From: Vitrella brassicaformis
Taxonomy: Eukaryota; Sar; Vitrellaceae
Length of the DNA stretch: 29,821 nt
Assembly (NCBI GenBank): GCA_001179505.1
Contig: CDMY01000624.1
Coordinates: forward strand, 68,140 to 97,960
Direction of reading: 5' to 3'
The translations under genes were made by a program, and so were the position numbers. Shown one piece after another: positions 23,029 to 29,821 of the stretch (the stretch's first letter is position 1; the number at the start of each line of letters is the position of its first letter). Below the pieces are notes generated by a model. It was not told the origin of the DNA. It saw only the letters and a program-made list of their open reading frames with translations, and searched no databases.

Positions 23029-23280
23029 GAGGCCCAACTTTGCGAGCTTAACTTGAAGGCTCGCAAAGTACTTTGCGAGCTTAACTTGAAGGCTCGCAAA
23101 GTTGGGAACTGGCAGCATTCCTGTGCTTGTGGTGTAGTATGGATGCCCTTTGCCACTAGCTGCCTCTGACCTATTCTTTGGGGATCCCGTAGCTTCATCC
23201 GTCGGTTGTCTCGGTATCTCGGGTCTCCCCAAGACCTGTCTCTGCCTCCGGCCTAACCCATGCTCCCCTGATTGCTCCCC
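23029..23280. promoter_or_regulatory. Divergent promoter between membrane-protein gene and MAP kinase
   Basis: Only 252 bp separate the two start codons, so both 5' UTRs and core promoters must fit here. The nested palindrome at 23033-23106 is the only conspicuous element and would lie in the leader of the minus-strand gene. The role is inferred from position. Confidence 0.45.
23033..23106. repeat. Tandem 33-bp hairpin repeat forming a nested palindrome
   Basis: Units 23037-23069 and 23070-23102 are identical. Each has 11-bp perfect arms (ACTTTGCGAGC / GCTCGCAAAGT) around TTAACTTGAAG. The flanking CCCA and TGGG extend the outer arms to 15 bp (23033-23047 with 23092-23106). The junction 23059-23080 is itself a perfect 22-bp palindrome. 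It lies 5 bp upstream of one start codon, in a divergent promoter. Confidence 0.95.
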
Positions 23281-26162
<2,882 letters not shown>

Positions 26163-26660
26163 TGTATGTGAGTCAGTGAGGGACGGATGGTGGGCAGCCA
26201 GGCAGGTGGTTTAATCAAGTGGATGGATGGATGAACGCGATTTGAATGAGATCCATACCATACGTATGATGCGTGCTTGCTGTGCGAGTGAGTGAGTGGA
26301 GGGAGGAGGCATGATCTACCTGCCGACCTGCCTGCCTGCCCGCCTGGCTCTTCTGGGGGCGAGCCTACATGTCTGTCTGTGTGTCTGCGTACGTACCTGT
26401 CTTTGTGAGTACCTACCTACCTGTCTCATGCTGGCGAGTGAGCGGATGGATGGATGGGTGAGCGAGCGATTTGTGGTGCCGTATGTTTGTTTGTTGCTTG
26501 GCTTGCTTGGCTTGCTTTCTTTGTGCTCGGCTGTGTATGTCTGTGTATCTTTGTTTGTACCTGTGTGTAAGTTGCCTTCCTTCCTTGTACCTACCTACCA
26601 ACCACACCTCACCAACCGTTCTGAGTGCGGCACGCACGCACACACACGTGGACACACTAA

Positions 26661-26682
26661 CGGACGGACGGACGGACGGACG
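26661..26682. repeat. (CGGA)n microsatellite
   Basis: Five and a half CGGA units in the 3' gene-free region. Confidence 0.9.
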
Positions 26683-26852
26683 CACACTCATCCATCTCAC
26701 CGCACCTCACCTATGCACATCTGCTGATGGATGAAATGGATGCTCATATGTGGGTGGTGCGATGGGCGGGCCGTGCTGTGCTGTGGTGTGGGGTGTGGCT
26801 GAATGGGAGAGCGATCACGTCTGGATGAATGGATGGATGGATGGCTGTCACG

Positions 26853-26885
26853 CCCCCTGCGGTAGTGACTGCAGAGGGGGTTTTT
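26853..26885 (+). other. GC-rich hairpin followed by T5
   Basis: CCCCCTGC (26853-26860) pairs with GCA plus GGGGG (26871-26880), with a GA bulge and a 10-nt loop, and TTTTT follows at once. It has the form of an RNA 3'-end element, but no transcript-like gene is visible just upstream. Terminator function is unproven in a nuclear genome. Confidence 0.3.
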
Positions 26886-27024
26886 CAACACTCACACGGA
26901 CGGACGGACAAACGGACGGAGGGACGGATGGATGCCCGGATGGATCGATGAATATGGCCGACACACTCACACACGTTCACACATACATATACATGCTACA
27001 CGTGAGCTGCTTTTCATGCCGTGT

Positions 27025-27050
27025 CAGGCAGGCAGGCAGGCAGGCAGGCA
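27025..27050. repeat. (CAGG)n microsatellite
   Basis: About six CAGG units in the gene-free region. Confidence 0.9.
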
Positions 27051-27278
27051 GATGGCGTGGTGATGGAGGTGGTGGGCAGGGCAGGGCATTGCAGGGGAGG
27101 GGGAGGGGAGAGAGCCCGTGTGTTCTCGTCAATGAGCGATGGATGGATGTATCATAAGTGAGGCGAGACGAGAGGCCAGCCGGCAGGCTGCCTCTCTGTC
27201 CCTCTCTGAGTGAGTCAACGGACTTTTTCCCAGCCCCCTGCCGATCGATCCCCCGCCCTATCTATCTTGTCTACCTCT

Positions 27279-27302
27279 CTGTCTGTCTGTCTGTCTGTCT
27301 GT
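27279..27302. repeat. (CTGT)n microsatellite
   Basis: About six CTGT units; the source of the repetitive Asp-Arg-Gln-Thr reading on the opposite strand. Confidence 0.9.
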
Positions 27303-28702
27303 CCATCCCTTCTCTGGGTCTGGATGGCACGCAAGCACGCACCAGCACGAGTGTCCTGCACAGCCGGCCTCCCCTCACACACACACGCTGCCCTCTTCTT
27401 TGTCTTCTCAACGACTTGCCTGTCCATATTCTGACGATCACACTGATCGAGAGAGACAGCCGAGGTTTGTTGTTTTCTTGGAATGAGTGGATGGGTTATT
27501 TTGACACGAGTTGGTTGGATGGTTGGTTGCTCATGAGGCGTCTTTTTTTGAGCACGATAAGTGGTTCGTGGCTGCCTCTCTGGGACTGCAATGGACGGCA
27601 CACAACGATAGACAGACTGACGGACAGGTAGACGGACTGATGGACGACGAGTGGACGGACGATAGACAGACATACCGTAGCCAACAAAGCAGGGGAGGCT
27701 GCTTTGTTTCTTTCCCCTCTTTCTTTGCTGACGTGCTCTGTGTTGTTTGTGGTAGTGTTTGCTGGTGTGTGTTTTGCGTGTGGGGCTGGCGCTGGGGCTG
27801 AAGGTGCGGTTGTTTGTTTGTTGTCTGTCTGATTTGATGCCTACCTCCTGCTGCCAACGTGCCAACGTGCCTGAGCAACTGGGTTTTTTTCCCCACCTGT
27901 ACCTTACCTTACACGAGCGACGAAGCTGAGACGGCATCCATATGCAGCATGATGCATGAGGGTGTTGTGGTGTGGTGTGGTGTGTTGTGTGGCGTAATGT
28001 GACTACCGTGCGAGTGGAGGGGAGAGGGGGAGGGGGAGGGAGGTGTGTGAGGTGAGTATCTGTCTATCTATCGCTTCTGACGCTGGCTTGGCTTGGTGAA
28101 GGATTGACGATGAGTGGGGCAGGTCCCTTTTCCGTCCCTCTGTTGATATATAGTAGCTGGCCACACGCACAAACACAAACACACACATACACTTACACGA
28201 TCGGTGGATGGATGGATGGATCGATGGTGGTCATGCCGCCTCTCCTCCAAAACCGCCACCATGACGACGAGAAGCAAGTTCCTTTCCTCTCTCCTCTCTC
28301 TTGCACTCACGCGCCACAACACACGTGTGCATAATTGAGACTGAGCATCAAGGGCGCGAGCCTCTGATGGGCTGGCTGCCCTTTTATTAAGCTGGAAGGG
28401 GAGGAATGGAGGGACGGACGGATGGTTGGGTGGGTGGGGGCCTGTTTGTTGTGTCGGCTTGTCCTCTGGCGGGCTGTCTGTCTGTCTGATGGACCTCTCT
28501 CTTTCTCGACCGAGCTAGATAGACTCGTAGACCCTAGGACACTCACTCATGCCATGCTATGCTATGCCGATTGTGGCAAGGCAACTCCCCACCCTCCCTC
28601 TCCCCCTCCCTCACTGACTGTCTCTCATTCTTTGGCCTGGCTGCCTGCGACTTGGACAGGGAGGGGAGGGATGGAGAGAAGGAGGGAGGGATAGCTAGCA
28701 CT

Positions 28703-28720
28703 CGAGAGAGAGAGAGAGAG
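28703..28720. repeat. (GA)n microsatellite
   Basis: Nine GA dinucleotides in the gene-free region. Confidence 0.9.
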
Positions 28721-28770
28721 ACCAGGATGGACTTGCTGCATGCTGCCCCTTGATTGAGGCTGCGTAGTGT

Positions 28771-28836
28771 ACTGCTGCTGCTGCGCCTGATGCTGTTGAT
28801 GCTACTGCTGCTGCATGTGTTGCTGCTGTGGTGCTG
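28771..28836. repeat. Imperfect (CTG)n tract
   Basis: Interrupted CTG/TTG/ATG triplets over about 66 bp. They yield Leu-rich or Ala/Ser-rich open frames with no other coding feature. Confidence 0.85.
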
Positions 28837-29050
28837 TCTGTCTGTGTGTTGGTGATGTTACTGGTGCGGCTGTATTTTTCGCCATTTGAGCTCAACTGCG
28901 GGCTGATGGTGAAATGTGCTGTGTGCGAGAGAGAGGGAGAGGAGAGGAGGGGAGAGGAGATGACGGGAGAGGGGGTGTCTTCCCTGTCTGATGCAGTGGC
29001 TGCCTTGCCTCTCTGTCTGCACGCCCGCCCTTCCACAATGCCACACACAG

Positions 29051-29072
29051 ATCGGTCGGTCGGTCGGTCGGT
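29051..29072. repeat. (TCGG)n microsatellite
   Basis: Five TCGG units in the gene-free region. Confidence 0.9.
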
Positions 29073-29546
29073 CCATCCCATCCACCCACTTCCCTCGCAT
29101 CCACCCATCCCATCCAGCCATTCACTCATTCACTCATTCATCCACAAACACACCACACATGACTCGATCGGGTCGATCGCTCATCCATCATCTTTTTGCC
29201 GTCGTTGAGTTGTAGGGTGTCTGGCAGTCTTAGTCTGTGTCCCTGTCTGTCTTTTTGGTGCCTCCATCTTCCTGCCATACGAATGATCGAGATCACCTCC
29301 TACCTGTTTGGATGTGCACACGTGCCCACACCGCCATGATATTTCTCGTTGTCGCCATCCACCCCCACACCGACTCACTGCCCTCTTCCATCTCGTCTCG
29401 TCTCGTCTCATGTCGCGGTCGTGACGTCTTCACCGAGTCGCTTTTGTGCATGCCGTGCCATGCCGTGGTCAAGTCAGTCCGTCAAGTGAGAAAGCGAGAA
29501 TTCGGCTCGAGTGGACACCTGATGTCAGATCGCGGTGGAGCGGGAC

Positions 29547-29566
29547 GGAGGGAGGGAGGGAGGGAG
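29547..29566. repeat. (GGGA)n microsatellite
   Basis: About five GGGA units near the right edge. Confidence 0.9.
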
Positions 29567-29821
29567 AGGTGTCGTTGTCTCTCTCTTTCGTGCCACCAAC
29601 CCAATCCTTCTTTGTTCGGTGATGCTCTGCACAAGGATGTTAGTCGACGTTAGGACCTACCTAGTCAGTCGTTCATTCCTTCGTGGGGTGGGTGGGTTCT
29701 GTTTGTCGTTCTAGCCAGCTAGAAATGGATGGACCGAGTCATCTATCTCATCGATCGCTCTCTTTCTTACGTTAGGGCGGGGCGGGGCGGGTGACTGTGT
29801 GTGGGGCAGGGCAGGGATAGG

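Larger units (their letters stand above)
26163..29821. other. Gene-free, simple-repeat-rich region
   Basis: About 3.66 kb have no supported gene on either strand. Long open frames here (for example minus-strand 27215-27937) are built from GACA/CTGT and GGAT repeats and show no motif or splice structure. The start must contain the 3' UTR of the MAPK gene. The window may end before the next gene. Confidence 0.6.

Noticed and set aside
27215..27937. 240-codon open frame on the minus strand
   Set aside because: The product is made of repeat-derived DRQTDRQT-type sequence with no domain or splice support.
26700..29821. Search for CRISPR arrays, insertion sequences or transposon ORFs
   Set aside because: Repeats here are 4-bp microsatellites without spacers, terminal inverted repeats or transposase motifs.

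Overview
The window looks like nuclear DNA of an intron-dense, GC-rich protist. Its nine-gene content and its GT-AG introns of about 50-180 bp, full of TG/CA and GACA/GGAT simple repeats, suggest a free-living alveolate. A chromerid such as Vitrella is my best guess, from general resemblance only. There is no prokaryotic signature. Eight multi-exon protein-coding genes can be modelled with splice phases that close: seven without a break, the eighth (ankyrin/RING) with one unexplained frame break.

Layout. A minus-strand leishmanolysin-type (M8) metalloprotease with EGF-like and He_PIG-like modules fills 1-3519 and runs off the left edge. A plus-strand DUF1295 / steroid-reductase-like membrane protein lies divergently at 3704-5227 (or 5378). 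A long plus-strand gene at 6591-11320 encodes an ankyrin / coiled-coil / UIM-like / split-RING protein, probably an E3 ubiquitin ligase. Next is a plus-strand AMP-binding (acyl-CoA synthetase, ACSF3-like) gene at 11763-14401 that has lost key motifs. A minus-strand F-box/LRR-like gene (15253-17796) is convergent with it and divergent from a small secreted or organelle-targeted orphan (18215-18813). A large minus-strand gene (19230-23028) encodes a predicted type I membrane protein. It is divergent from a TEY-type MAP kinase (23281-26162). The last 3.6 kb hold only simple repeats and no credible gene.

How the genes relate. There are three divergent pairs with short shared upstream regions (184, 418 and 252 bp) and two convergent pairs. 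No operon or common pathway is evident. Several genes are plausibly signalling or quality-control factors: RING E3, F-box-like, MAPK. The most unusual signals are: polarised introns with CA-rich 5' halves and TG-rich 3' halves; a run of nine phase-2 symmetric exons plus an intragenic duplication in the RING gene; a one-base frame conflict in front of the RING; a catalytically degraded acyl-CoA synthetase; and a 74-bp nested palindrome in the promoter shared by the membrane protein and the MAPK.

All exon boundaries were worked out by hand from splice sites and phase. No transcript or database evidence was available.
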